This document shows positions 7,818 to 15,802 of a DNA stretch of 64,000 nt, in pieces. The stretch is from Deltaproteobacteria bacterium (GTDB lineage Bacteria; Desulfobacterota; Deferrisomatia; Deferrisomatales; JACRMM01), in assembly GCA_016214985.1 (NCBI GenBank), contig JACRMM010000057.1, positions 1 to 64,000 of the forward strand, in the 5' to 3' direction. The position numbers were made by a program, and so were the translations under genes. Under the pieces are notes generated by a model. The model made no database searches and was not told the origin of the DNA. It saw only the letters and a list, made by a program, of their open reading frames with translations. Numbering within the stretch: the stretch's first letter is position 1; each line of letters starts with the position of its first letter.

Positions 7818-8488
7818 GGTCCCTCCCCGCCCGCTCCTGGCCGATCCTCTTCCTCCTGCCGCTTCTCCTGGGCGCCAAGGGGCCCCTGCCCAGCCGGGTG
7901 CCCCAGGAGTTCGAGTTCACGCGGCTCAACCGATCCTACCGCGATCTCGCCGGGGGCGCGGCCCCGGTCGAGTCGGGCCCGCTGCGGATCGACCTCTCGT
8001 CCCCTCACCAGGACGTCGCGCTCTCGCGCCACCGGTTGCGGCTCGTCCCTCGGGGCGACGGGACCCACGACGCCGAGCTGTGGGTCCGATTCCAGGGCCG
8101 CGGGCGCCTCGAGGCCCGGGTTTCGGTCGGCAGGCTCGGTCAGGACTTCCAGGACCAGCTCCTGCTGCCGGATCAGACGAACCGACTGACAGGGCGCGTG
8201 CGGATCGAGCGGGCGCAGGGAGAGTACCGGATCACGACGCTGTCCTTGCCTTCGGACGCCCGGGTCCAGATCCGGAGCCAGGTGGCCGGCGACCTCGTGG
8301 GCTGGTGCGAGAGGATGGCGTCGATCCCGTTTTCGCCCGTCGAGTGCGGCGGTCTCGATCGAGCGCTGGCGAGCGCCACCGTTCCGCTGCCGGCTCCGGG
8401 ACAGACCTACCGGCTCGCCGACGAAGACCTCACGGGCGACGAGCGCCGGCGGCTGGACGCATACCTGGGGTTGGCCGGAAAGAGGTAG
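7814..8488 (+). CDS. Exported protein of unknown function
   Basis: The 224-residue protein starts at a GTG overlapping the stop of the M20 peptidase gene (GTGA), so the two are translationally coupled. Residues 1-20 form a signal peptide (SWPILFLLPLLLGAKG). The mature part is mostly predicted beta structure rich in short strands, with a pair of cysteines (WCERM and VECGG) about 17 residues apart that could form a disulfide. I do not recognise a family. A periplasmic location is likely. Confidence 0.7.
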   Translation: MRSLPARSWPILFLLPLLLGAKGPLPSRVPQEFEFTRLNRSYRDLAGGAAPVESGPLRIDLSSPHQDVALSRHRLRLVPRGDGTHDAELWVRFQGRGRLEARVSVGRLGQDFQDQLLLPDQTNRLTGRVRIERAQGEYRITTLSLPSDARVQIRSQVAGDLVGWCERMASIPFSPVECGGLDRALASATVPLPAPGQTYRLADEDLTGDERRRLDAYLGLAGKR

Positions 8489-8518
8489 GAGGCCGATCGC
8501 CGAGAGAGAGCCTCCCCC

Positions 8519-9883
8519 TCAGTTCCTCAGCCCTTGGATCGGCGCCGGGATCCGGCCGCCCCGACCGATGAAACGCGCACAGGAGACTCGATTCACAGGC
8601 ATCACCGGCGCCTCGCCCAGAAGCCCACCGAACCGCACCACGTCGCCCGCCACCTTACCGGGCGCCGGGATGATCCGCACGGCCGTGGTCTTGTTGTTCG
8701 CCACGCCGATGGCCATCTCGTCGGCGATGATGGCGGCCAGGGTCTCGGCCGAGGTGTCCCCCGGCACGGCGATCATGTCCAGGCCCACGGAGCACACAGC
8801 GGTCATGGCCTCGAGCTTCTCGAGGGTCAGAACCCCCTCGGCCGCCGCCCGGATCATGGCCGAGTCCTCACTGACCGGAATGAAGGCGCCGGAGAGGCCG
8901 CCCACGGCCGACGAGGCGAAGGCCCCTCCCTTCTTCACCGCGTCGTTCAAGAGCAGGAGGGCCGCAGTCGAGCCCGGCGCGCCGGGGCGGCCGAGCCCCA
9001 TGACTTCCAGGATCTGTCCCACGCTGTCGCCCTCGGCCGGGGTCGGTGCGAGGGAGAGGTCGAGGATCCCGAACTCCACGCCGAGCCGCCGGGCCATCTC
9101 GCGCCCCACCAGCTCGCCCATGCGGGTGATCTTGAAGGCCGCCTTCTTGATCGCCTCCGCGACCTGGCCAAGGTCCGCCGCCGGGTCCAACGCCTCCAGT
9201 GCCCGGCGCACGGCGCCGGGGCCCGAGACCCCCACCAGCACCGCCGATTCGGGCTCTCCCGGGCCGAAGAAGGCCCCGGCCATGAAGGGGTTGTCCTCCA
9301 CCGGGTTGGCGAACACCACGAGCTTCGCGCACCCCAGGCCGTCGCGGTCCGCGGTACGCCGGGCGGTCTCCCGGAGGATCCCTCCCAGCTGCCGGCACGC
9401 GTCCATGTTGATCCCGGCCCGCACCGAGGCCAGCGACACCGACGCGCACAGCCGTTCGGTCGTCGACAGGGCCTCGGGGATGGCGGCCAGGAGCGCCCGG
9501 TCCACCTCCGTGGCCCCCTTGTGCACGAGCGCCGAGAACCCGCCCACGAAGTTCACGCCCACCTCGGCCGCCGCGGCGTCGACCCCGCGGGCCACCTCCA
9601 GGAACGCCTCGGGTTCCCGGCTCGGCACCACCAGGGCCAGCGGCGTGAGACTGATCCGTGTATTCACGATGGGAATGCCGTAGGCCGCCTCCAGCGCGGC
9701 CGCCTCCTTCGTGAGCCCCTCGGCCCGCGCCAGGATCTTCTCCCGGATCTTCCGGGCGCACGCCGCCGCGTCCGGGTCGGAGCATTCCCACAGCGACACG
9801 CCGAGCGTCACGGTGCGGATGTCGAGCTTGTCATCGGCGATCATGCCGATGGTTTCGAGGATCTCTTCACTGCTGAAGCGCAT
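8519..9883 (-). CDS. UPF0210 (PFL) family protein
   Basis: This 454-residue protein is a full-length member of the UPF0210/PFL (DUF711) family. It begins MRFSSEEILETIGMIADDKL, and the family segments GGFSALVHKG, INMDACRQLGGILRETARRT and VIVPGDTSAE-like C-terminal parts are all present. The function is unknown. In many genomes its gene directly follows an ACT-domain UPF0237 gene. Here the UPF0237 gene is upstream on the same strand but 1.7 kb away, separated by toxin-antitoxin genes. The partnership suggests ligand-regulated amino-acid metabolism, which is not demonstrated. Confidence 0.88.
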   Translation of the reverse strand: MRFSSEEILETIGMIADDKLDIRTVTLGVSLWECSDPDAAACARKIREKILARAEGLTKEAAALEAAYGIPIVNTRISLTPLALVVPSREPEAFLEVARGVDAAAAEVGVNFVGGFSALVHKGATEVDRALLAAIPEALSTTERLCASVSLASVRAGINMDACRQLGGILRETARRTADRDGLGCAKLVVFANPVEDNPFMAGAFFGPGEPESAVLVGVSGPGAVRRALEALDPAADLGQVAEAIKKAAFKITRMGELVGREMARRLGVEFGILDLSLAPTPAEGDSVGQILEVMGLGRPGAPGSTAALLLLNDAVKKGGAFASSAVGGLSGAFIPVSEDSAMIRAAAEGVLTLEKLEAMTAVCSVGLDMIAVPGDTSAETLAAIIADEMAIGVANNKTTAVRIIPAPGKVAGDVVRFGGLLGEAPVMPVNRVSCARFIGRGGRIPAPIQGLRN

Positions 9884-10010
9884 GGGGACCTCGGCGGGTA
9901 GTGGCGAAGACAGCGCGGGGGAGGGAGAGGATCAGCGGCGGCGCATCGGCTGCGTGGGCCCCTCCACCATCCCGTCCTTGCCGGAAGAGGAACTGCGGGA
10001 CGCAGTCGGA

Positions 10011-10139
10011 TCAGACCCAGTAGCCGACGCCGAGGATCCTGTCGAGGTTGTAGTGGTCGACGACCTGTTCCACGTCCCGCGGGCCTTCGCGCTGAACCGT
10101 TCGGAATTTCCGGATGGTTGGGAAGCCGTTCCGTTGCGC
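10011..10139 (-). pseudogene. RhuM-family fragment
   Basis: A 42-codon minus-strand frame reads a recognisable internal piece of RhuM-type (virulence RhuM) proteins: TIRKFRTVQREGPRDVEQVV followed by DHYNLDRILGVGYWV. The DHYNLD-x-I-x-x-VGY motif is the family hallmark. The frame is closed by TGA on both sides and has no start codon, so both ends of the gene are gone. It lies between UPF0210 and a decayed toxin-antitoxin pair. The remaining bases from 9884 to 10010 and 10140 to 10182 hold nothing recognisable. Confidence 0.6.
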
Positions 10140-10182
10140 TCATTGCGTTTCTTCGCGGCGATTCTGCGCTGGATTCGCCCCC

Positions 10183-10601
10183 TCAGGAGGCTGGAGGGAC
10201 GCACACGAACCCAGCGGTGGCGAAGTGCGAATCGAAGGCGAAGGCAGTCGTGATTCCCCGCTGGCGCATCAGCGCGAAGCTCACGGCGTCGGTATAGCTG
10301 AAGCCCTGGTCCCGGTCGCGGCGCAGGATCCCCTCCGCTTCATCGTCCAGGTTCGCAGTGGCGCAGCGCGCTCGATCCGCGGGCTGGCGCGCAGGTGATC
10401 CAAGAAGGCCACGGCCGGACCGTGGCCCAGCCCCAGACGCAGGAGGAGGTAGCACTCGGCTGCGACCAGGTTCGTGGTCACGAGGCGCTGGTACTCCGTC
10501 AGGAGTCGAGAAAAGGCGCTTGCTGCGCGGGCGTGGTAGCGGTCGTCCTCGTCTGCGAGGGCCACCCAGGGCCCCGTATCCACGAAGAGCTCCGCGGCCA
10601 T
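10183..10601 (-). pseudogene. PIN-domain toxin gene with a frameshift
   Basis: The ATG at 10601 opens a PIN-domain protein (MAAELFVDTGPWVALADEDD, then a YHARAASAFSRLL helix and TTNLVAAECYLLLRL). After about residue 79 (near 10355-10365) homology jumps to another frame, which continues with DDEAEGILRRDRDQGFSYTD, AVSFALMRQRGITTAFAFD and ends at 10183. Joined, the two parts give a normal-length VapC-type RNase with all acidic residues. The total length is not a multiple of three, so one lost base explains it. It may be a real pseudogene or a sequencing error. The start overlaps the stop of the truncated antitoxin. Confidence 0.7.
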
Positions 10602-10714
10602 CAGCGCCTCGTTGTCCGCACCAGGTGCCGATCCTGCTCGGCCGAGAGGTCCGACCGGCCCGAGCGCCCGAGGCCGACCAATTTCAGCGCCGGATCGTCC
10701 TCCGGGGGAATCCA
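10601..10714 (-). pseudogene. C-terminal remnant of a ribbon-helix-helix antitoxin
   Basis: Directly upstream of the frameshifted PIN gene, in the frame ending with the TGA at 10603-10601 (TGATG overlap), the sequence reads EDDPALKLVGLGRSGRSDLS and then AEQDRHLVRT. This matches the tail typical of CopG-like antitoxins paired with this kind of PIN toxin. The frame has no start codon and runs back into the stop of the neighbouring VapC gene at 10772, so the DNA-binding N terminus is missing. Confidence 0.55.
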
Positions 10715-10771
10715 GGAGGAGGTCCACGCCGCGGCGGACGGGCTCTGCCAGAGACGTGTTCTGCCGGGCCC

Positions 10772-11155
10772 CTACACGTCCTCCCAAACCGCCCGGACGT
10801 AGTGCTCCCGGATGCCCCGGTCCTTGGTGACGAGCAGGGCATCCGTCACGGCAGCCTGTGCCACGATCAGCCGGTCAAAGGGGTCTCGGGTCCAGGTCAG
10901 CTCAAGCGCCTTGGCCACGACCTGGCCGAACGGCCGGTCGCAGACGCGGAGGCCGACCAGCGCCCCCAGCCCCGCCACCACGGTTCGCCCGCCCTCGCCG
11001 AGGCGGCCGATCTCGTGGAGGTACTGGAGCTCCAGCTCCACCATCGGCGACACGAAGAGATCCTCCCGCTCCAAGAGCTCGCGCACCGAGGGTGCAAACC
11101 GCTCCGCGAGGCCGGCATAGAGCCATGCCGCGGCGTGGGTGTCCAGGTAGATCAC
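10772..11155 (-). CDS. vapC: VapC-family PIN-domain toxin (type II toxin-antitoxin)
   Basis: The 127-residue protein begins VIYLDTHAAAWLYAG, giving the first PIN Asp, and continues with VSPMVELELQYLHEIGR (conserved Glu), WTRDPFDRLIVAQA (Asp) and LLVTKDRGIREHY (Asp). These residues form the Mg-dependent RNase site. The GTG start at 11155 overlaps the stop of the antitoxin gene (GTGA); a longer start at 11206 would run deep into the antitoxin and is unlikely. It is intact, unlike the second PIN gene next to it. Confidence 0.88.
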   Translation of the reverse strand: MIYLDTHAAAWLYAGLAERFAPSVRELLEREDLFVSPMVELELQYLHEIGRLGEGGRTVVAGLGALVGLRVCDRPFGQVVAKALELTWTRDPFDRLIVAQAAVTDALLVTKDRGIREHYVRAVWEDV

Positions 11156-11376
11156 GGCTGCCACTCCCCGGACCAGTCCACGTGCACGATCTCGTCTGGG
11201 TCGCACCGCAGGAACGCGTCGCGCCGCACCAGGTGAGAGAGCTTCTCTTGCGGCCCCGCCGGCACGATCCGAAGGACCCGCCCCCGCCGCTCAACCTCGA
11301 GGGGGACACCCGTATCCAAGACCTGGTCCAAGAGCCGGTAAATGTTCTCTCTTAGTTTCGATGCGGTGACGGTCAT
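11152..11376 (-). CDS. Phd/YefM-family antitoxin
   Basis: The 74-residue protein opens MTVTASKLRENIYRLLDQVL, the Phd/YefM DNA-binding fold, followed by the GVPLEVERRGRVLRIVPAG strands. The C-terminal third (DPDEIVHVDWSGEW) would wrap the toxin. It neutralises the coupled VapC and probably represses its own promoter. The ATG at 11376 is preceded by GGGAGGTGCCCC. It is the first gene of the two-gene toxin-antitoxin unit. Confidence 0.88.
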   Translation of the reverse strand: MTVTASKLRENIYRLLDQVLDTGVPLEVERRGRVLRIVPAGPQEKLSHLVRRDAFLRCDPDEIVHVDWSGEWQP

Positions 11377-11593
11377 GGGGCACCTCCCGGAGAGCACCAC
11401 GTCTCCCCCCAGGCTAGCGGCCCCACGTACGGGTGTCAATGAACTTGCCGTACGCCTCGTTGGCTGAAGATCTCCGGTTGAACTTGGCAGGGGCCGCCGG
11501 CCGGTGAGAAGAAGCAGGACTTCGGCGGGTGCACACCCCGCGTCCACCATTGAGTTCGAGGGCAGGAGGGACTTGCGCGCCCACGGGTACTTC

Positions 11594-11872
11594 CTACACC
11601 CGGTGCATGTACCGGAAGACCTCGGCGTCCTGGGTCATGACCTTCAGGCCCAGCTCCTCGCCCACGGCCTCGAGGCGGCGGGAGAGCTCGGCGAGGTCGA
11701 GGGGGCAGTTCGCCAGGTCGGTGAGCATGGTCATGGCGAAGATCGACCCGCCCAGGATCTTCTGGTTGATGTCCTCGATATTCACCTGGTTCTCAGCGAG
11801 CGCGGTGGCGATGGCCGCCACGATGCCCACCCGGTCCTGGCCCAGCACGGTGACAACGACCTTCTTCGACAT
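11594..11872 (-). CDS. UPF0237 ACT-domain protein
   Basis: This 92-residue protein is a GcvR-like pair of ACT-type folds (UPF0237). The N terminus VVVTVLGQDRVGIVAAIATA is the typical ligand-binding ACT strand-helix, followed by NQVNIEDINQKILGG. ACT domains bind amino acids and regulate metabolism. Its usual neighbour is UPF0210, which here lies 1.7 kb downstream beyond a toxin-antitoxin patch. The gene follows cbiH with a 49-base gap on the same strand and may be transcribed with the cobalamin operon. The 217 bases between it and the antitoxin hold nothing recognisable. Confidence 0.88.
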   Translation of the reverse strand: MSKKVVVTVLGQDRVGIVAAIATALAENQVNIEDINQKILGGSIFAMTMLTDLANCPLDLAELSRRLEAVGEELGLKVMTQDAEVFRYMHRV

Positions 11873-11921
11873 ACGCGACTCCGGTTGCCGGGGCAGTCCC
11901 GGACAGGGCAGCGGACTGAGC

Positions 11922-12662
11922 TCACTCCTCGGACAGCGGGTACCCCCGGGGCGTCACGATCCAGCCCCCGAGGCGTCGGGTGCTGCGGTTGCCCACGATC
12001 ACCACGCTCATCATGTCCACGGGCGCGGAGGGGACCTGGGCGAGGGTGGTCAGGAGCACCTCCTCGCCGCGTCGCAACGCGTTTCGCACCACCCCGGCCG
12101 GGGTCTCGGCCGGCCGGTGCTCGAGCAGGATCTCGCAGGCCTCTTCGAGGTGGCGCCGGCGCTTGCGGCTGCGGGGGTTGTAGAGGGCCACGACGAAATC
12201 CGCCGAGGCCGCCGCGGCGAGCCGGGCTCGGATCGTCTCCCAAGGCGTGAGGAGGTCCGAGAGGCTCACGACCGCAAAGTCGGTCATGAGGGGCGCGCCC
12301 AGGCGGCTCGCCGCCGCGTGGACCGCGGAGACCCCGGGGACGACCTCGACCGGGACGCGGCCCTGGGGGTCGGCCTCGGCCAGGAGTTCCAGGGTCAGCC
12401 CCGCCATGCCGTACACGCCCGGGTCACCGGTACTGACGACCGAAACCGCGCGCCCCTGGACCGCGAGGTCCACGGCGGCCCGACACCGCTCGATCTCTTG
12501 GGTCATGCCGGTGGACACGACCTCCTTGCCGGCCACCAGGTCGCCCAGGAGCTCGATGTAGAGCGAGTACCCCACGATCACGTCGGAGGCCGCCAGCGCC
12601 TCGAGTGCCCGCTGCGTCATGTGCGCCCGTCCGCCGGGCCCCATACCGATGAGGAAGAGCAT
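11922..12662 (-). CDS. cbiH: Precorrin-3B/cobalt-precorrin-3 C17-methyltransferase
   Basis: The 246-residue SAM-dependent methyltransferase performs ring contraction and C17 methylation in corrin synthesis. It shows the tetrapyrrole methylase motifs: LIGMGPGGRAHMT at the N terminus, VVSTGDPGVYGMAG near residue 75, VVPGVSAVHAAASRLGAPLM near 105, and VVALYNPRSRKRR near 155. The start ATG overlaps the stop of cbiG (TGATG). It is the last clear cobalamin gene in the operon. Confidence 0.93.
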   Translation of the reverse strand: MLFLIGMGPGGRAHMTQRALEALAASDVIVGYSLYIELLGDLVAGKEVVSTGMTQEIERCRAAVDLAVQGRAVSVVSTGDPGVYGMAGLTLELLAEADPQGRVPVEVVPGVSAVHAAASRLGAPLMTDFAVVSLSDLLTPWETIRARLAAAASADFVVALYNPRSRKRRRHLEEACEILLEHRPAETPAGVVRNALRRGEEVLLTTLAQVPSAPVDMMSVVIVGNRSTRRLGGWIVTPRGYPLSEE

Positions 12663-13747
12663 CACGACTCCGTCGACCGAGAAGAGGGAAAGGCAGGCCG
12701 CAGCGCCACCGCCAGGGTCCAGGTCCGGTCGGCGATCTTCGCCACGAGCAGGCGGCCCCCGCCCGAGGCGAGGAGCGCCGCGGCCTCCGACACGCTCGCC
12801 GTGCCCACGGCGCGCTCGACGCGCGCCGAAGGGGTCGGAACCGCCACCGGCGCCAGGGCGGCCGCCGGAAACGTCCGAAACGGCACCCCGAGGGACCGCG
12901 CCAACTCGTGGAGGGCCGGCTCCCCAGCCTTTTCGTCCACGCTTGCGACCACGGCGGCCGACAGCGCCGAGAGCCCCCGGGCCGCCAGCGCCGCCCGGAC
13001 ACCCCGAAGAACCGTCTCCGGATCCGCGGCCTTGCGGCACCCCACGCCCAGGTACAGGCACGGCGGCCGGAGTGTAAGCGCCGGCCGAAGCGGCCCGAGA
13101 TCCCGGTGCGTGACGAGGACGAGCGCCCCCTCGAAGGAGCGCGCCTCGCCCAGGTCGTCCGTGACGAGCGCCAGGTGCGGTGCCATGGAGGCGAAGGCCT
13201 CCGCACCCACCGCCTCGCGGTCGTAGACGAGGCCGACCGGGTCGCCGCTCGCCCAGGCAGCGTTGACGGCCACGACCCCCCTTCGGTTGCCGAGCCGAAA
13301 GCCGTTCTCCCGGGCCCAGACCTCGATCGCGGGCCTTTCGGCGACGTCCGTGGCCGTCGTGATCACCGGCGTCCCGCCCAGGACCCGGGCGGCCTCGCGC
13401 GCGAGGCCGTTGGCACCGCCCAGGTGCCCGGACAGGATCGGCACCGCGAAGCGACCGGCCTGATCGAGGACGACGACCGCGGGGTCCTCGGCCTTGTCCC
13501 GGAGCAGAGGGGCCACGGAGCGCACGGCGATGCCGGCCGCCATGACGAACAGGAACCCCCCCGCCCCCGGCCACAGGCGGGCGATCAAGGCGGCGACCGG
13601 TTCGTCGAACGCTTGGACCCCCTCGGGCCCCTCGGCGGCGAACCGGCTCGGGGCGTACGCCCGGGTCCCGGGCAGGGCCCGGGCCAAGCGCAGGGCCAGG
13701 GCCGCGCCGTCCCGCGTGAGGGAGACGGCGTGGAGCGGCCCCTTCAC
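12662..13747 (-). CDS. cbiG: Cobalt-precorrin-5A hydrolase
   Basis: The 361-residue protein opens the delta-lactone of cobalt-precorrin-5A, releasing acetaldehyde, the step that marks the anaerobic pathway. Its N-terminal domain has FVMAAGIAVRSVAPLLRDK and VPILSGHLGGANGLAREAA; the central and C-terminal CbiG domains have PCLYLGVGCRKAA and SVDEKAGEPALHELA. The GTG start overlaps the cbiF stop (GTGA), and its own stop overlaps the cbiH start, so all three are translationally coupled. Confidence 0.93.
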   Translation of the reverse strand: MKGPLHAVSLTRDGAALALRLARALPGTRAYAPSRFAAEGPEGVQAFDEPVAALIARLWPGAGGFLFVMAAGIAVRSVAPLLRDKAEDPAVVVLDQAGRFAVPILSGHLGGANGLAREAARVLGGTPVITTATDVAERPAIEVWARENGFRLGNRRGVVAVNAAWASGDPVGLVYDREAVGAEAFASMAPHLALVTDDLGEARSFEGALVLVTHRDLGPLRPALTLRPPCLYLGVGCRKAADPETVLRGVRAALAARGLSALSAAVVASVDEKAGEPALHELARSLGVPFRTFPAAALAPVAVPTPSARVERAVGTASVSEAAALLASGGGRLLVAKIADRTWTLAVALRPAFPSSRSTES

Positions 13748-14580
13748 CCCCGGCCCCGGCGAAACCCGTGGGAGAACTCCGGCGCGTAGAGCCGCGACCG
13801 CTCGAACCCGTCCCAGCCCGCCAGGCGCGGGCGCAGCGCCTCGCCAATCAGGATCATGGCCTGGCGGTCGATCCCGGCGGCGGCAGTCCGGGCCGCGATG
13901 TCCGCCAGGGTGCCGGTGACCGCGCTCTCGTCGGGCCAGGACGCGCGGTGAACCACGGCGGCCGGGGTCTCGGGCCCGAGCCCGCCGCGCCGGCACGCCT
14001 CGACGACCTCGCCGATCCGGTCCACCGAGAGGAAGACGCACAGGGTCGCGCCGGTCGAAGCCAGCCGCTCGAGGCTCTCGGCCTCGGGCACGGGCGTGCG
14101 GCCGGCCAGCCGGGTGAAGATCACGGTCTGGGACACGTCGGGCAACGTGAGCTGGGTCCCCAGGAACGCCGCCGAGGCGAACGCCGAGCTCACGCCCGGG
14201 ATCACGCGACAGCACACCCCGGCGACCTCGAGCGGCACCATCTGCTCCTGAATCGCCCCGTACAGCGCCGGGTCGCCCGTGTGCAGGCGCACGACCGACT
14301 CGCCCCGGCGCGCCGCCTCGAGGCACACGGCCGTGGTCTCCTCGAGATCCATGGAGGCGGTGTCGTGGACGCGGGCCCCGGGCCGCGCCCACCGCAGGAG
14401 CTCCGGGTTCACGAGGCTCCCCGCGTAGAGGACGACGTCGGCAACGGCCAGCGCGTCGCGCCCTGCCACGGTGATGAGGTTCGGATCGCCGGGCCCGGCG
14501 CCGACGAACACCACGGTTGCCGGTTCCCCGTTCCGGACCATGGGTTCGGGATGCTGACCAGGATCGTCAGGGGTCGTCAC
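13744..14580 (-). CDS. cbiF: Precorrin-4/cobalt-precorrin-4 C11-methyltransferase
   Basis: The 278-residue tetrapyrrole methylase methylates C11 using SAM. Motifs in order are VVFVGAGPGDPNLITVAGRD near residue 24, VLYAGSLVNPELL near 50, VRLHTGDPALYGAIQEQM near 97 and VIPGVSSAFASAAFLGTQLT near 126. The first 20 residues are poorly conserved, and an internal ATG at residue 14 could be the true start. The gene overlaps the end of the cbiET fusion. Confidence 0.93.
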   Translation of the reverse strand: MTTPDDPGQHPEPMVRNGEPATVVFVGAGPGDPNLITVAGRDALAVADVVLYAGSLVNPELLRWARPGARVHDTASMDLEETTAVCLEAARRGESVVRLHTGDPALYGAIQEQMVPLEVAGVCCRVIPGVSSAFASAAFLGTQLTLPDVSQTVIFTRLAGRTPVPEAESLERLASTGATLCVFLSVDRIGEVVEACRRGGLGPETPAAVVHRASWPDESAVTGTLADIAARTAAAGIDRQAMILIGEALRPRLAGWDGFERSRLYAPEFSHGFRRGRG

Positions 14581-15802
14581 GGGAGTCCTCGGTAACTTCG
14601 GCGGGTTTGGGGAGCCGGATGAGGGTCACAGGGTTCTGGGGATCCATCAAGTGCTTGCCGGCGACCGCGCGCGAGCGCGCGGCGCGGATCTCGGTGAGAT
14701 CGGGATCGATGCCCGCGGCGCGGCCCCAGGCCAGCGCCTCGGCCAGGGTCTCCACCAGCACGGCCGCGACGACCATGGCTCCCCCTGGCCGGAGCTGCGG
14801 CCAGCACGCGTCGAGGACCTCGGCGAGCCGGCCGCCGCTGCCGCCCACGAACACCGCGTCCGGCGAGGGCAGGCCGGCCAGCGCCTCGGGCGCCTCGCCG
14901 GCCACCGGCACGAGGCCCGCGACCCGGAAGCGGCGGCGGTTCTCGGCCAGGTGGCCCTGGCCCTCGGCCGTCTTCTCCACGGCGTAGGCCCGGAGCCCGG
15001 GCGCCAGGAGGCACGCCTCCACGGCCACCGAGCCGGAGCCCGCCCCCACGTCCCAGAGCACGCCCTCGCGAGGCAGGCGGAGCTGGGCGAGCACCGACGT
15101 CCGAACCTCGGCCTTGGTGATGAGACCCCTCCCGTGGGAGAACGCCTCCTCCCGAAGACCGGGCCCGAGCGGCCGCGGGTCGGGCCCGGAGCGCAGGAGC
15201 AGCACGACGTTGAGGGCCGAGCCCGTCCATTCCATGAAGTCTGCGGGCGCGCCGCGGGTAATCCTCTCCGAGGGGAGACCCACGTCCTCGGCCACCACGA
15301 TTTCGATATCGTCCCACCCGGACGCCAGGAGCAGCCGGGCCACCGCCGCCGGGCCGTGGGTCTCGTCGGTCAGGAGCCCGATCTTCGACGCGCCCAGGAG
15401 CGGCGCGAGCGCCTCCAGGGGCCGGCCGTGGAGGCTCGCGAACCGGGCCTCGCTCCAGGCTTCTCCGGCCCGGGCAAAGGCAAGCTGGAGGGACGTGACG
15501 GCGGGCCAGAGCCGCACCTGGTCACGCGGAAGCCGCCGCAGGAGAGTGGCCCCGATGCCGAAGAAGCCCGGGTCCCCGGAGGCCAGAAAGGCGGCCGTGA
15601 GGGCCGGGTCTGCCGCCACGCGGTCCACCGCGGCCAGGACCCTCGCCTCCACGGGCCAGACCTCGCCGCCGAAGTCGGGCACGAGCGCCAGGTGGCGGGC
15701 GGCACCCACGAGGAACCGGGCGCCCAGGGCGGCCTCTCGGGCGTCGGCGGTGATCTCCGTGGCGCCCGGCGGGACGCCGATCACGTGGACGCGCGGGGTC
15801 AT
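14567..15802 (-). CDS. cbiET: CbiE-CbiT fusion (precorrin-6Y C5,15-methyltransferase, decarboxylating)
   Basis: The 411-residue protein fuses a CbiE-type C5 methyltransferase (about 1-200, starting MTPRVHVIGVPPGATEIT and containing SGDPGFFGIGATLLRR) with a CbiT-type C15 methyltransferase/decarboxylase (about 215-400, with ITKAEVRTSVLAQLRL and the SAM-binding LWDVGAGSGSVAVEACLLAP). The fused form is often called CobL. ATG 15802 overlaps the cbiD stop (ATGA), and the 3' end overlaps cbiF by 14 bases. Confidence 0.93.
   Translation of the reverse strand: MTPRVHVIGVPPGATEITADAREAALGARFLVGAARHLALVPDFGGEVWPVEARVLAAVDRVAADPALTAAFLASGDPGFFGIGATLLRRLPRDQVRLWPAVTSLQLAFARAGEAWSEARFASLHGRPLEALAPLLGASKIGLLTDETHGPAAVARLLLASGWDDIEIVVAEDVGLPSERITRGAPADFMEWTGSALNVVLLLRSGPDPRPLGPGLREEAFSHGRGLITKAEVRTSVLAQLRLPREGVLWDVGAGSGSVAVEACLLAPGLRAYAVEKTAEGQGHLAENRRRFRVAGLVPVAGEAPEALAGLPSPDAVFVGGSGGRLAEVLDACWPQLRPGGAMVVAAVLVETLAEALAWGRAAGIDPDLTEIRAARSRAVAGKHLMDPQNPVTLIRLPKPAEVTEDSRDDP

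Noticed and set aside
9841..10143. A 100-codon minus-strand frame upstream of UPF0210
   Set aside because: Arg/Pro-rich translation without motif; the homology in this interval is in another frame (RhuM fragment).
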